From Bradyrhizobium elkanii WSM2783 (GTDB taxonomy: Bacteria > Pseudomonadota > Alphaproteobacteria > Rhizobiales > Xanthobacteraceae), in contig NZ_AXAP01000001.1 in NCBI RefSeq assembly GCF_000472865.1, positions 55,460 through 119,459 on the forward strand: a stretch of 64,000 nucleotides of DNA, read 5' to 3'. This document shows positions 28,040 through 35,627 of the stretch, one piece after another. The translations under genes and the position numbers were made by a program. Every line of letters begins with the position of its first letter. Position 1 is the stretch's first letter. The notes under the pieces are model-generated. The model saw only the letters and a list, made by a program, of their open reading frames with translations, did not search any database and was not told the origin of the DNA.

Positions 28040-28984
28040 TTAAACGGAGTGGCTCGGCTCCACATACAAGGCAGCGCCGAGGAGGCCCGCATGAGGACGT
28101 AAGATCTGGTCGATCGGTATCCCGTCCAGATACGAGCTGAACCGTCCCTTTGCAGTGAAAGCCTGCTTGAGCGCTTCGACATCCCAGAGTGGCCGCAGTC
28201 CGCGGCACAGTCCGCCAGTAATGACGACCCCGCCGCTGGTCAAAAGGGTCAGGGCGAGATTGCCGGCGGTCGCACCGAGGATGGACGAGAAGATCCTTAT
28301 CGCCTCACAGCAAGTAGGGCACTGGTTCGCTGCGGCGCGGGCCGAAACGTCTCTGGGATCCTGCAGATCGATGATCTGCCCATTCATCTTGGCCAGAGTT
28401 GTCGCAATCGCCAATAACCCCTTTCCGGACAGCAACTGTTCGGCTGACACATGCGGATAGTGCCTGTGGAGATGCGACAGGATCTCGACTTGGACACTGT
28501 CCGCCGGAGCGAATGTGGCATGCCCGGCCTCACTCGGGAGTCCGACAAGGGTTCCCGCATTATTCAGCAGAAAGGCAACACCGAGGCCGGTGCCGGGGCC
28601 AATGACGAGGGAAGGCTGGCTTGGATCACGTGTTCCCGCTTTTACGGAACGGATCTCATCGGGTTGCAGTGCAGCAACGGACAACGCCTGGGCGAGAAGA
28701 TCATTGATCACGATCAACTTGCGCAAGCCGAGCCGCCGCCGCACATCCGCTATCGAGAAATGCCAGGAGCTGTTGCTGAAGGTCACCTCATCGCCCAGGA
28801 CGGGGCCCGCCACAGCGAGCACCGCCTCTTCCAGCATCGGGACGCCGGACAGATAGTCCTCCACCGCCTCGACAAGGCCGGGATAGTGGGCGACCGGTAG
28901 CTTGCGCGCATTCGATGGATGCGAACCAGGCTCTGCAATCGCAAACCTTGCGTTGGTGCCGCCAATGTCTCCGACCAGCCGCAT
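28040..28984 (-). CDS. glk: Glucokinase (bacterial Glk family)
   Basis: A 314-residue ASKHA-fold kinase of the COG0837 glucokinase group. The phosphate 1 motif is GDIGGTNARFA, the interdomain region VINDLLAQA carries the catalytic Asp, and GPGTGLGVAFL and the EAGHATF zone with its sugar-contacting Glu/His follow. It phosphorylates glucose with ATP, here the free glucose released by the GH65 phosphorylase encoded immediately downstream on the same strand. ATG 28984 has GGGG about 9 bases upstream; ATG 28993 is an alternative but lies directly on that site. The gene is divergent from pfkB with a gap of about 60 bp. Confidence 0.9.
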   Translation of the reverse strand: MRLVGDIGGTNARFAIAEPGSHPSNARKLPVAHYPGLVEAVEDYLSGVPMLEEAVLAVAGPVLGDEVTFSNSSWHFSIADVRRRLGLRKLIVINDLLAQALSVAALQPDEIRSVKAGTRDPSQPSLVIGPGTGLGVAFLLNNAGTLVGLPSEAGHATFAPADSVQVEILSHLHRHYPHVSAEQLLSGKGLLAIATTLAKMNGQIIDLQDPRDVSARAAANQCPTCCEAIRIFSSILGATAGNLALTLLTSGGVVITGGLCRGLRPLWDVEALKQAFTAKGRFSSYLDGIPIDQILRPHAGLLGAALYVEPSHSV

Positions 28985-29046
28985 GGCGTTCATCCCCTGA
29001 GGATGATAATGTTCAACTTCTATTTCCAGGCGAGAAGGCTTGCAAC

Positions 29047-30021
29047 ATGATACAGCAGCCGGAGACAGCCTCAAAGCCTATCGTTACACTGACGCTCAGC
29101 CCGACCATTGATCTCGCGTTCCAGTCGAACGAGATCAGACCGATCCGTAAGAATCGTGCGGTACAACAGCGCACGGATGCGGGAGGCGGCGGCATAAATG
29201 TCGCGCGTGTGCTGAAGGAACTGGGCGCCGAGGCCTACGCCATTTACCTGGCTGGCGGCGCTACTGGACTCGTCTTGAATGAACTTGTCTCGAAATTGGA
29301 CGTGCCAGCAAAATGCGTCAATATAGCCGGCAGCACACGCATCAGCTTCACGGTCTTCGAAGAGATTTCGGGGCTCGAATATCGTTTCGTAAGCGAGGGC
29401 TGTTCTCTTGTCGAAGCAGAGTGGCAATCGGCCCTATCGCACCTTAAGGAATGTGACGCAGACATCATCGTCGCGAGTGGCAGCTTGCCGCCGGGTGTTC
29501 CCATCGATTTTTACGCCCGCGCGGCCGACATCGTGCGGAGCAATGGAGCACGCTTGATCCTTGATACCTCAGGGCCTGCGCTCCAAGCGGCCGTGTCGGC
29601 AGGAGGCATTTGTCTCGCCAAGCCCAGTGTTGGGGAGTTCGAGACGTTGACACACAGAAAGTTCGAGTCACCCGAGGAACTTGTCGATGCCGCGACGTCT
29701 TTGGTCGCTACCGGGTCCGTCGAAAACCTTGCTGTGACCATGGGACGCGATGGCGCATTGCTCGCAACTCGGTCAGGCACGTTGCGACTACGAGGCCCTA
29801 AGGTGAAGCCTGTGAGCGCTGTAGGGGCGGGCGATAGTTTTGTAGCGGGCATGACCTTTGCGCTGGCGCGCGGAAAAAGTGCTGAAGATGCATTCACGCT
29901 CGGCATGGCTGCGGGTGCCGCTGCTGTCCTGACACAAGGCACCCAATTGTGCCGTCGGGAGGATGTCGAGCGTCTCCATGCCGAAGTGATGGCCGAGCGC
30001 CTGTCCATGCAGCCAACCTAG
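29047..30021 (+). CDS. pfkB: 6-phosphofructokinase of the PfkB (Pfk-2) family
   Basis: A 324-residue ribokinase-family kinase. LTLSPTIDLAFQ at the N-terminus, GGGGINVARVL with GGATG, SGSLPPGVP, and the catalytic GAGDSFVAGM near residue 260 closely follow E. coli Pfk-2, including the terminal ATLNQGT-like AVLTQGTQLCRREDV. It would phosphorylate fructose 6-phosphate to the 1,6-bisphosphate, a step often missing in rhizobia that use the Entner-Doudoroff route. 1-phosphofructokinase or tagatose 6-phosphate kinase activity is possible. ATG 29047 follows GAGAAGG at good distance; the longer frame from 28915 overlaps glk and is rejected. Confidence 0.87.
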   Translation: MIQQPETASKPIVTLTLSPTIDLAFQSNEIRPIRKNRAVQQRTDAGGGGINVARVLKELGAEAYAIYLAGGATGLVLNELVSKLDVPAKCVNIAGSTRISFTVFEEISGLEYRFVSEGCSLVEAEWQSALSHLKECDADIIVASGSLPPGVPIDFYARAADIVRSNGARLILDTSGPALQAAVSAGGICLAKPSVGEFETLTHRKFESPEELVDAATSLVATGSVENLAVTMGRDGALLATRSGTLRLRGPKVKPVSAVGAGDSFVAGMTFALARGKSAEDAFTLGMAAGAAAVLTQGTQLCRREDVERLHAEVMAERLSMQPT

Positions 30022-30165
30022 CGCGCTGGCGTCGTAACCTCGACCTCGCAGTCGCTCCGCACCGAGCTTCCCGGATGCCCGGGATGAACACGGACCAATC
30101 AGAGACAACCATGGGCGCAGCGGCAGAGTCGACTTTGACGAGTGGCGTCACATCGCTGGCATACG

Positions 30166-30291
30166 ATGTCTGCCAGCGATGTTGCGAAGTTGCTTGCCAC
30201 CGACTGCGGGAAAGGGCTCGATCCGGCTGAAGCAGCGAGGCGGCTGCAGCCGTATGCGCCATACAACCCAGCAGTGTACGATCCGGTATAA
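30166..30291 (+). pseudogene. Remnant of a cation-transporting P-type ATPase N-terminus
   Basis: A 41-codon frame in the gap before pyk reads VAKLLATDCGKGLDPAEAAR followed by RLQPYAPYN. This has the pattern of the Cation_ATPase_N domain (a helix, TDxxxGLxxxEAxxRLxxYGPN), where P-type ATPases begin. A stop follows after six more codons and nothing resembling the rest of an ATPase is present. The remaining 300 bp of this gap (30022-30165, 30292-30449) shows no gene. Short similarity, so only a moderate call. Confidence 0.4.
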
Positions 30292-30449
30292 AAATGCTAG
30301 TAGTGAGCAACCAGTGCGGCGCAAAAGGTCAGCGAATAAGCCGCGGGGCGGGTACCATGCTCTTCGAAGGAGATTAACTGCGGCACAAAAGTCACTAGAT
30401 GAAGCCGCATGCGAGTCCTGCCTGATCGAGCCGGAACGGAAGGGATCAC

Positions 30450-31868
30450 ATGGTCATGCGTCGTCGACGGGCGAAAATAGTTGCTACCGTTGGCCCGGCC
30501 AGCGCTTCGCCAGAGATGCTTAAAGCGCTGTTTGTCGCAGGTGTGGACACATTCCGTCTCAACTTCAGCCACGGAACCCAGAAGGATCATGCAGACGTCC
30601 ATGCTGCGATCCGCGCACTCGAGCAGGAAATGCAGCGCCCGATCGGCGTTCTGATGGACCTGCAGGGGCCCAAAATTCGCGTTGGCACCTTGCGCGACAA
30701 GAAGATCACAGTTCGGTCCGGTGAGATCGTTCGCTTTGTCGGCTCCGGATCGGAAGGTGACGCCGGGGCTATACCCTTGCCGCACCCGGAAATCTTTGCA
30801 GCCCTTGCCCCCGGCGACGATCTCCTGATCGACGATGGCAGGGTGCGCGTTCGCGCGACGAGACTGGGCAATGACACCATCGAGGCCGAGGTGATCGTTG
30901 GTGGTGCGATCTCGAACCACAAGGGCGTCAATTTGCCGGGAACGATTCTCGATCTGTCGCCGCTCACCGCAAAGGACCGCGCCGATCTGGAATTCGGCCT
31001 GCGCCTTGGCGTGGACTGGGTAGCTCTCTCATTTGTGCAGAAGCCATCGGACATGATCGAAGCACGGGCGCTGATTGGCGAGCGCGCCGGGCTCATGGCG
31101 AAGATCGAGAAGCCCGCGGCACTCGAGCGGATCGATGACATTATCCAGCTGTCGGATGCGATCATGGTTGCGCGCGGCGATCTGGGGGTCGAGATTCCGC
31201 ACGAGGAGGTGCCCGCTCGCCAGAAGGAACTGGTCCGCGCCTGCAGGCTGGCCGTCAAACCGGTGATCGTCGCCACTCAGATGCTCGATTCAATGGTGAC
31301 AGCCCCGACACCCACGCGTGCCGAGGCTTCAGACGTCGCCACCGCAATCTATGACGGCGCGGATGCCGTGATGTTGTCGGCGGAGTCGGCCACCGGCCAG
31401 TACCCGCGCGAGGCCGTCGAAATGATGGACCGCATCATCCGCAGCACAGAGCAGCACAAGATGTATCGCTCGATCATCGAAGCAACCCAGCCTGATGAGG
31501 AGCAGACTCCGCCGCACGCGGTGGCCGCGGCGGCGGCCGACTTGGCCTCGGCGATCCGGGCGGCGGTCATCGTCGCCTATACCGCAAGCGGGACAACGGC
31601 CGCACGTGTCGCGCGGAAGCGGCCCAGGGTGCCGATCCTGGCGACCACGACGAGTGTGGAAGTGTCCCGTCGCCTCTGTCTCTTCTGGGGTGCACACAGC
31701 GTGCTTTCCGACGATGTGAAAGCCTACGAGGAGATGGTCAGCCGCGCGACGGAGCTTGCGAAACGGGAAGGGTTCGCCGGCGCCGGTGATAGTTTGGTGG
31801 TCGTTGCCGGCATACCGTTAGGCCAGGGCGGGACAACCAACAACTTGCGCGTCGTTTCGGTCTCCTGA
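30450..31868 (+). CDS. pyk: Pyruvate kinase
   Basis: A 472-residue pyruvate kinase of ordinary length. The N-terminal TKIVATVGPAS-like segment, RLNFSHG, the nucleotide and metal region LMDLQGPKIRVG, the catalytic Lys in LMAKIEKP, MVARGDLGVE, ATQMLDSM, and DGADAVMLSAESATGQYP are all present, followed by the C-terminal allosteric domain. It makes ATP and pyruvate from phosphoenolpyruvate, the step before D-lactate dehydrogenase in this cluster. AAGGGA precedes the ATG. It may be a second isozyme of a housekeeping pyk. Confidence 0.93.
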   Translation: MVMRRRRAKIVATVGPASASPEMLKALFVAGVDTFRLNFSHGTQKDHADVHAAIRALEQEMQRPIGVLMDLQGPKIRVGTLRDKKITVRSGEIVRFVGSGSEGDAGAIPLPHPEIFAALAPGDDLLIDDGRVRVRATRLGNDTIEAEVIVGGAISNHKGVNLPGTILDLSPLTAKDRADLEFGLRLGVDWVALSFVQKPSDMIEARALIGERAGLMAKIEKPAALERIDDIIQLSDAIMVARGDLGVEIPHEEVPARQKELVRACRLAVKPVIVATQMLDSMVTAPTPTRAEASDVATAIYDGADAVMLSAESATGQYPREAVEMMDRIIRSTEQHKMYRSIIEATQPDEEQTPPHAVAAAAADLASAIRAAVIVAYTASGTTAARVARKRPRVPILATTTSVEVSRRLCLFWGAHSVLSDDVKAYEEMVSRATELAKREGFAGAGDSLVVVAGIPLGQGGTTNNLRVVSVS

Positions 31869-32076
31869 TCCCCCCGGTGGGGCGGAGATTGCCGAAGTGG
31901 CGGCCGAGCGCGACGAGAGCCGTACCAGTGATCGCCGGCAACCAAAAACCGACACCCGAACCGGTCGAGCCGGGAACGCACTGTCTCCCGATTGACTTGA
32001 TCTGTTGGAACCTTTGCTAATAAGGAACCGGGAGCGTTATCGCCCCGCGTGGTCTCCGCGTCGAAAAGGAGGCTCA

Positions 32077-33138
32077 ATGATCAGGTTCGGCCTGCTGGGA
32101 TGCGGGCGTATCGCCGAGCGCCATGCCGATCTGCTCGGCGGCAATCGCATCGAGGGCGCAACGCTCGCGGCTGTCTGCGACTTGGTGCGTACTCGCGCGG
32201 ATGCGCTCGCAGCGAAGTTCGGCGTTGACGCCCACTACGACATCGATGATTTTCTCGCCCGCAAGGACGTCGATGCGGTCGCGTTGTTGACCCCGAGCGG
32301 CATGCGTCGCGAGCATGTCATCGCCTGCGCGAACGCCGGCAAGCACGTCGTGGTGGAAAAGCCGATGGCGCTGCGGCTGCGGGACGCGGATGACATGATC
32401 CGCGCCTGCGACGAGGCAGGCGTCAAGCTTTTCGTCGTCAAGCAGAACCGCTTCAATGTTCCCGTGCTCAAGGCACGGGAGGCGCTGGAGGCCGGCCGCT
32501 TCGGCAAGCTCGTGCTCGGCACCGTGCGCGTGCGCTGGTGTCGCGATCAGGCCTATTACGACCAGGATAGCTGGCGCGGCACCTGGGCCTATGACGGGGG
32601 CGTGCTCACCAATCAGGCGAGCCACTATATCGACCTGCTGGAATGGTTCTTCGGCGATGTCATCAGCGTTCATGCCCGCGCGATCACCGCCTTGGTTCGG
32701 ATCGAGGCCGAGGACACGGCGGTCGCGACGTTGAAGTTCAGGAACGGCGCGCTCGGCGTCATCGAGGCGACCACCGCCACCCGGCCGACCGACATCGAAG
32801 GCTCGCTCTCCATTCTCGGAGAAAAGGGGATAGTTGAAATTGCGGGCCTTGCGGTCAACCAGATCCGACATTGGCGTTTCGTCGACGAACTGCCGTCGGA
32901 CAAGGACGTGATCGAAAAATTTTCGATCGACCCGCCTGACGTCTACGGCTTCGGCCATCAGGCCTATTACCAAAACGTCGTCGATTGCCTGGTGAACCAG
33001 CGCGCGGCGCTGGTCGACGGCCTCGAGGGCCGCAAGAGCTTGGAACTGATCTCGGCGCTCTATGAATCGATTGAGATCGCGCAGGAGGTGGCGATTCCCT
33101 TCACGCCGCGTCTGGGCCGGCTGGGCGTCGTATCGTAA
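32077..33138 (+). CDS. Gfo/Idh/MocA-family NAD(P)-dependent oxidoreductase
   Basis: A 353-residue two-domain dehydrogenase. The Rossmann domain begins FGLLGCGRIAERHADLL, EKPMALRLRDADDM carries the catalytic Lys, and the GFO/IDH C-terminal beta-sheet domain starts around residue 130 (ggvltnQASHYIDLLEWFFGD, with the active-site His). The start at 32077 follows a perfect AGGAGG 6 bases upstream. The family oxidises sugars, inositols or UDP-sugars, and the EKP...HYIDLL arrangement resembles nucleotide-sugar 3-dehydrogenases. It is the last gene before the right tRNA-like repeat and has no obvious partner. Confidence 0.88.
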   Translation: MIRFGLLGCGRIAERHADLLGGNRIEGATLAAVCDLVRTRADALAAKFGVDAHYDIDDFLARKDVDAVALLTPSGMRREHVIACANAGKHVVVEKPMALRLRDADDMIRACDEAGVKLFVVKQNRFNVPVLKAREALEAGRFGKLVLGTVRVRWCRDQAYYDQDSWRGTWAYDGGVLTNQASHYIDLLEWFFGDVISVHARAITALVRIEAEDTAVATLKFRNGALGVIEATTATRPTDIEGSLSILGEKGIVEIAGLAVNQIRHWRFVDELPSDKDVIEKFSIDPPDVYGFGHQAYYQNVVDCLVNQRAALVDGLEGRKSLELISALYESIEIAQEVAIPFTPRLGRLGVVS

Positions 33139-33331
33139 ACCAGCCGGAGCACATCGGATCGGCGTACGGGATGCGCAATTTAGCGCCGGCGTGAAGGTCG
33201 TGGTTGAGCTCTGCAATCTCTATGGCCGAGAGCTTGGCGACGGCTGACCGCGCGACGGATCCCATCTTCTACCGGATAAGCCCTTGGGTGCGACCAGTAG
33301 GTCATTGATCGTTCTCAACCCGGGGCTGCCT

Positions 33332-33372
33332 CTTAAACAGCGGGTCCCAGGTTCGAGCCCTGGTGCGCCCAC
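33332..33372 (+). repeat. tRNA-Lys-like 3' end, right copy of a direct repeat
   Basis: Identical to the copy at 16582-16624 over the T-arm, acceptor strand and flanking variable region (35 bp without mismatch from CAGCGGGTCC to GCGCCCAC), with one difference in the anticodon-stem side. Here GCTG-C-CTCTTAA-A-CAGC upstream still resembles an anticodon arm with anticodon CTT. The CCA end is lost (ACATA). GGGTGCG at 33286 could pair with the acceptor strand by wobble, but the D-arm spacing is wrong, so a functional tRNA is not supported. The 33139-33534 gap holds nothing else certain. Confidence 0.65.
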
Positions 33373-33534
33373 ATATAAATCAAGTCTCCCGTCTGTTCGC
33401 TTTTTCAACACGTCGCGACTGCGGGAAGCGAACCCGGATCTTCGGCTGCGCTCCCCACTCCAGCGACCCCTGACGTCCGGGGTTCGAGTCTCTCCCAGCA
33501 TCGGCTCGTGGGCTCGGACGTGACTGCGCATTGG

Positions 33535-34134
33535 TTATGGGGCCTGCTTGGATCCGAGCTGTTCGACCATTTTGACGACCCGGTGCGCAAATCGGCTGGT
33601 GAGATTCGCGTCGCCCAGCAGCAAATTGAACCAGACCGCGCCAAAGACAAAGTCAACAATCATCTCTGAATCGAGCGTGCTTGGCAGCTCGCCGGATTCG
33701 ATGGCACGGTTGATGACTGCCTTCGCAGCATCTCGACGAGGCTCGACAATCTTCTGAAGAACGAGCTTTCGCATGTCGGGGTCGCTTTGCGCTTCGACGA
33801 CCACGCTCTTCAGAATATTTGCATAGGCCGCGTCCTGAATGCGCTTTGTCGTCTGCAACAGAACGGCAAGCAAGTCATTCACAAGACCGCGCGCAGGCAG
33901 CGGGGCCGGGCGCTCCAGTCCATCCATGTACAAGTCGACGAGCAGTGCGCCCTTCGACGACCATCGTCGATAAATGGACTGCTTTGCTACCGCGGCCCGG
34001 GCTGCGACGCCCTCGATCGAGAATGAAGCGTAACCCTCATCCCGAATGAGATCTCTGGCCGCGTCGAGAATGGCGCGGTGGACGTTTTCGTCCCTGGGGC
34101 GCCCCGCGCGGGCAACAGCCTTCTTTCCCATCAT
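33535..34134 (-). CDS. TetR/AcrR-family transcriptional repressor
   Basis: A 199-residue regulator. The N-terminal helix-turn-helix spans about residues 20-65: AILDAARDLIRDEGYASFSI, then VAARAAVAKQSIYRRWSSKGALL with the Tyr/Trp typical of the recognition helix. The C-terminal two thirds is a helical ligand and dimer domain (TetR_C_11-like). It is divergent from the aminotransferase-ABC-amidase operon, and an inverted repeat sits inside the operon's promoter, so it probably represses that operon until a pathway substrate binds. Confidence 0.9.
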   Translation of the reverse strand: MMGKKAVARAGRPRDENVHRAILDAARDLIRDEGYASFSIEGVAARAAVAKQSIYRRWSSKGALLVDLYMDGLERPAPLPARGLVNDLLAVLLQTTKRIQDAAYANILKSVVVEAQSDPDMRKLVLQKIVEPRRDAAKAVINRAIESGELPSTLDSEMIVDFVFGAVWFNLLLGDANLTSRFAHRVVKMVEQLGSKQAP

Positions 34135-34142
34135 TCATCCTA

Positions 34143-34171
34143 TTGACATACGCAACGGTTCGTATTGTATT
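34143..34171 (+). promoter_or_regulatory. Promoter with embedded inverted-repeat operator (TetR target candidate)
   Basis: TTGACA at 34143-34148 and TGTATT at 34166-34171 are 17 bp apart and direct transcription towards the aminotransferase. The spacer contains ATACG (34148-34152) and CGTAT (34161-34165), with AAC and GTT inside them forming a near-palindrome offset by one base. Binding there would block RNA polymerase. The tetR ATG is only 9 bp upstream, so the same site could also shut off the repressor gene. Confidence 0.6.
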
Positions 34172-34218
34172 TGGTTCGTTGGCCGGGAGGCCAGTCTCTC
34201 TTTTTGAGATTTCGGGGC

Positions 34219-35610
34219 ATGGCAGTTTCCCAAATGATCGATTTGTCGCGGACTGGTGGACTGGAGGGCAGCCGCCTGCTCAAGCCGAATCTGGCTGCAC
34301 ATTATCCCAAAGTCACGCGAGGCGAGGGACCTTATCTATTCGATAGCGAAGGACGACGCTATTTCGATGGATCGAGCGGTGCGATGACCGCGAACCTGGG
34401 TCACGGTCTCCGCGAAATCGGCGACGTCATGGCGGAACAGGCCGCTACCATCGCATTTACCTTCAGAAACCAGTTCAGCAATGAGCCGGCCGAGCGCCTG
34501 GCTCAGAAGCTTTGCGAGTTGGCTCCTGGGGATATCTGCAGTGCGTTCTTCGTGAACAGCGGCTCAGAAGCCTCGGAATACGCCGTCCGCATGGCCCTCC
34601 ACTATTGGAAGGAGTGTGGTCGCCCACAGAAGACCAAGGTCCTCGGCCGTATCACCAGCTATCACGGCATGACGATGGGAGCCCTGTCGATCTCGGGCCA
34701 TTCGGGGCGCCGGCCCGACTACGGTCCGCTGCTGCACCAGTTCGCCAAAGTTCCCCCAGCGTATTGTTATCGATGCCCGTTCGGGCTTCAGCCGGAAGAC
34801 TGCGCGACGGAATGCGCCGATGCTTGGGAGACGGAGATCCTTGCTCAAGGCCCCGATACGGTCGCGGCTGTAATCGCTGAGCCGATCGTTGGTGCTGCGG
34901 GCGGAGTGTTGCCGCCCCCACCTGGCTACTTCCGTCGGCTGCGGGAGATCTGCGATTGTCATGACATCCTGCTCATCGCTGACGAAGTGATCACCGGCGC
35001 AGGACGTACCGGCGCATGGTTTGCATCGGAGCAAGAACAGGTTGTTCCTGACATCATCCTGCTCGCAAAGGGGTTGAGCGCGGGATACACGCCGATGGCC
35101 GCCATCCTCCTGCGCCAGAGGATCGTGCATGCCATTGCCGAGGGCAGCAGCATCGTTCCCTTCGGCCACACATTCAGCGCCAATCCTCTAAGTGCGGCGG
35201 TGTGCCTATCTGTGCTCGACTACGTCGAGCGGAACGACCTATTGCGTAACGTGCGCGAGCGCGGCGAGGAGTTGCACGCGGGACTTTTGGCGCTCTCGCA
35301 GCGACATCCGTGCATGGTCGACATCCGAGGCCGCGGCCTGTTGTGGGGATTCGAACTCGTGCGCGATCGGGCAACCCGCAGGGCTTTCGAGGCGGAACAG
35401 AATGCAGCAGGAATGCTGGTGTCGATCTGTCGTGATCATGGGCTTGTCGTATATCCCGCGGGGATCGCGCCGCTCAACAATTCGATCATCGTGGCGCCGC
35501 CCCTCATTGCCACGTCGGACCACATAGCCGAGCTGACCGCGAGGCTGGGGGATAGCCTTTTCGAATTCGAGAAAGTCGTAGCCCAGACGCGGCCTGAACA
35601 ATCTGTTTAG
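34219..35610 (+). CDS. Class III pyridoxal-phosphate aminotransferase
   Basis: A 463-residue fold-type I aminotransferase. FFVNSGSEASEYAVRMA is the cofactor phosphate cup, HGMTMGALSISG follows, IADEVITGAGRTG holds the cofactor Asp, and Lys284 in LLAKGLSAG is the Schiff-base lysine. The segment YCYRCPFG...DCATEC is a Cys-rich loop seen in one subgroup of omega-amino acid aminotransferases. It would move an amino group between an omega- or beta-amino acid and a keto acid. Start at ATG 34219; the frame extends to 34165 but this would leave no room for the promoter. First gene of the TetR-controlled operon. Confidence 0.88.
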   Translation: MAVSQMIDLSRTGGLEGSRLLKPNLAAHYPKVTRGEGPYLFDSEGRRYFDGSSGAMTANLGHGLREIGDVMAEQAATIAFTFRNQFSNEPAERLAQKLCELAPGDICSAFFVNSGSEASEYAVRMALHYWKECGRPQKTKVLGRITSYHGMTMGALSISGHSGRRPDYGPLLHQFAKVPPAYCYRCPFGLQPEDCATECADAWETEILAQGPDTVAAVIAEPIVGAAGGVLPPPPGYFRRLREICDCHDILLIADEVITGAGRTGAWFASEQEQVVPDIILLAKGLSAGYTPMAAILLRQRIVHAIAEGSSIVPFGHTFSANPLSAAVCLSVLDYVERNDLLRNVRERGEELHAGLLALSQRHPCMVDIRGRGLLWGFELVRDRATRRAFEAEQNAAGMLVSICRDHGLVVYPAGIAPLNNSIIVAPPLIATSDHIAELTARLGDSLFEFEKVVAQTRPEQSV

Positions 35611-35627
35611 CCCAGGAGAAGATCTTG

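Noticed and set aside
26696..28102. 468-codon open frame on the plus strand
   Set aside because: It lies antisense to the betaPGM-GH65 fusion, has no recognisable domain, and reflects GC-rich codon bias; the fusion on the minus strand has clear catalytic motifs.
33286..33372. Complete tRNA starting at GGGTGCG
   Set aside because: The acceptor pairs only by wobble, and 30 bases separate it from the anticodon arm where a D-arm needs about 17, so only the 3' part is accepted.
33474..33496. Second tRNA-like T-arm (GGGG-TTCGAGT-CTCT) after the right repeat
   Set aside because: The stem needs two G-T pairs and has a C-C mismatch, and no acceptor or anticodon arm fits, so it is too weak to call a tRNA remnant.
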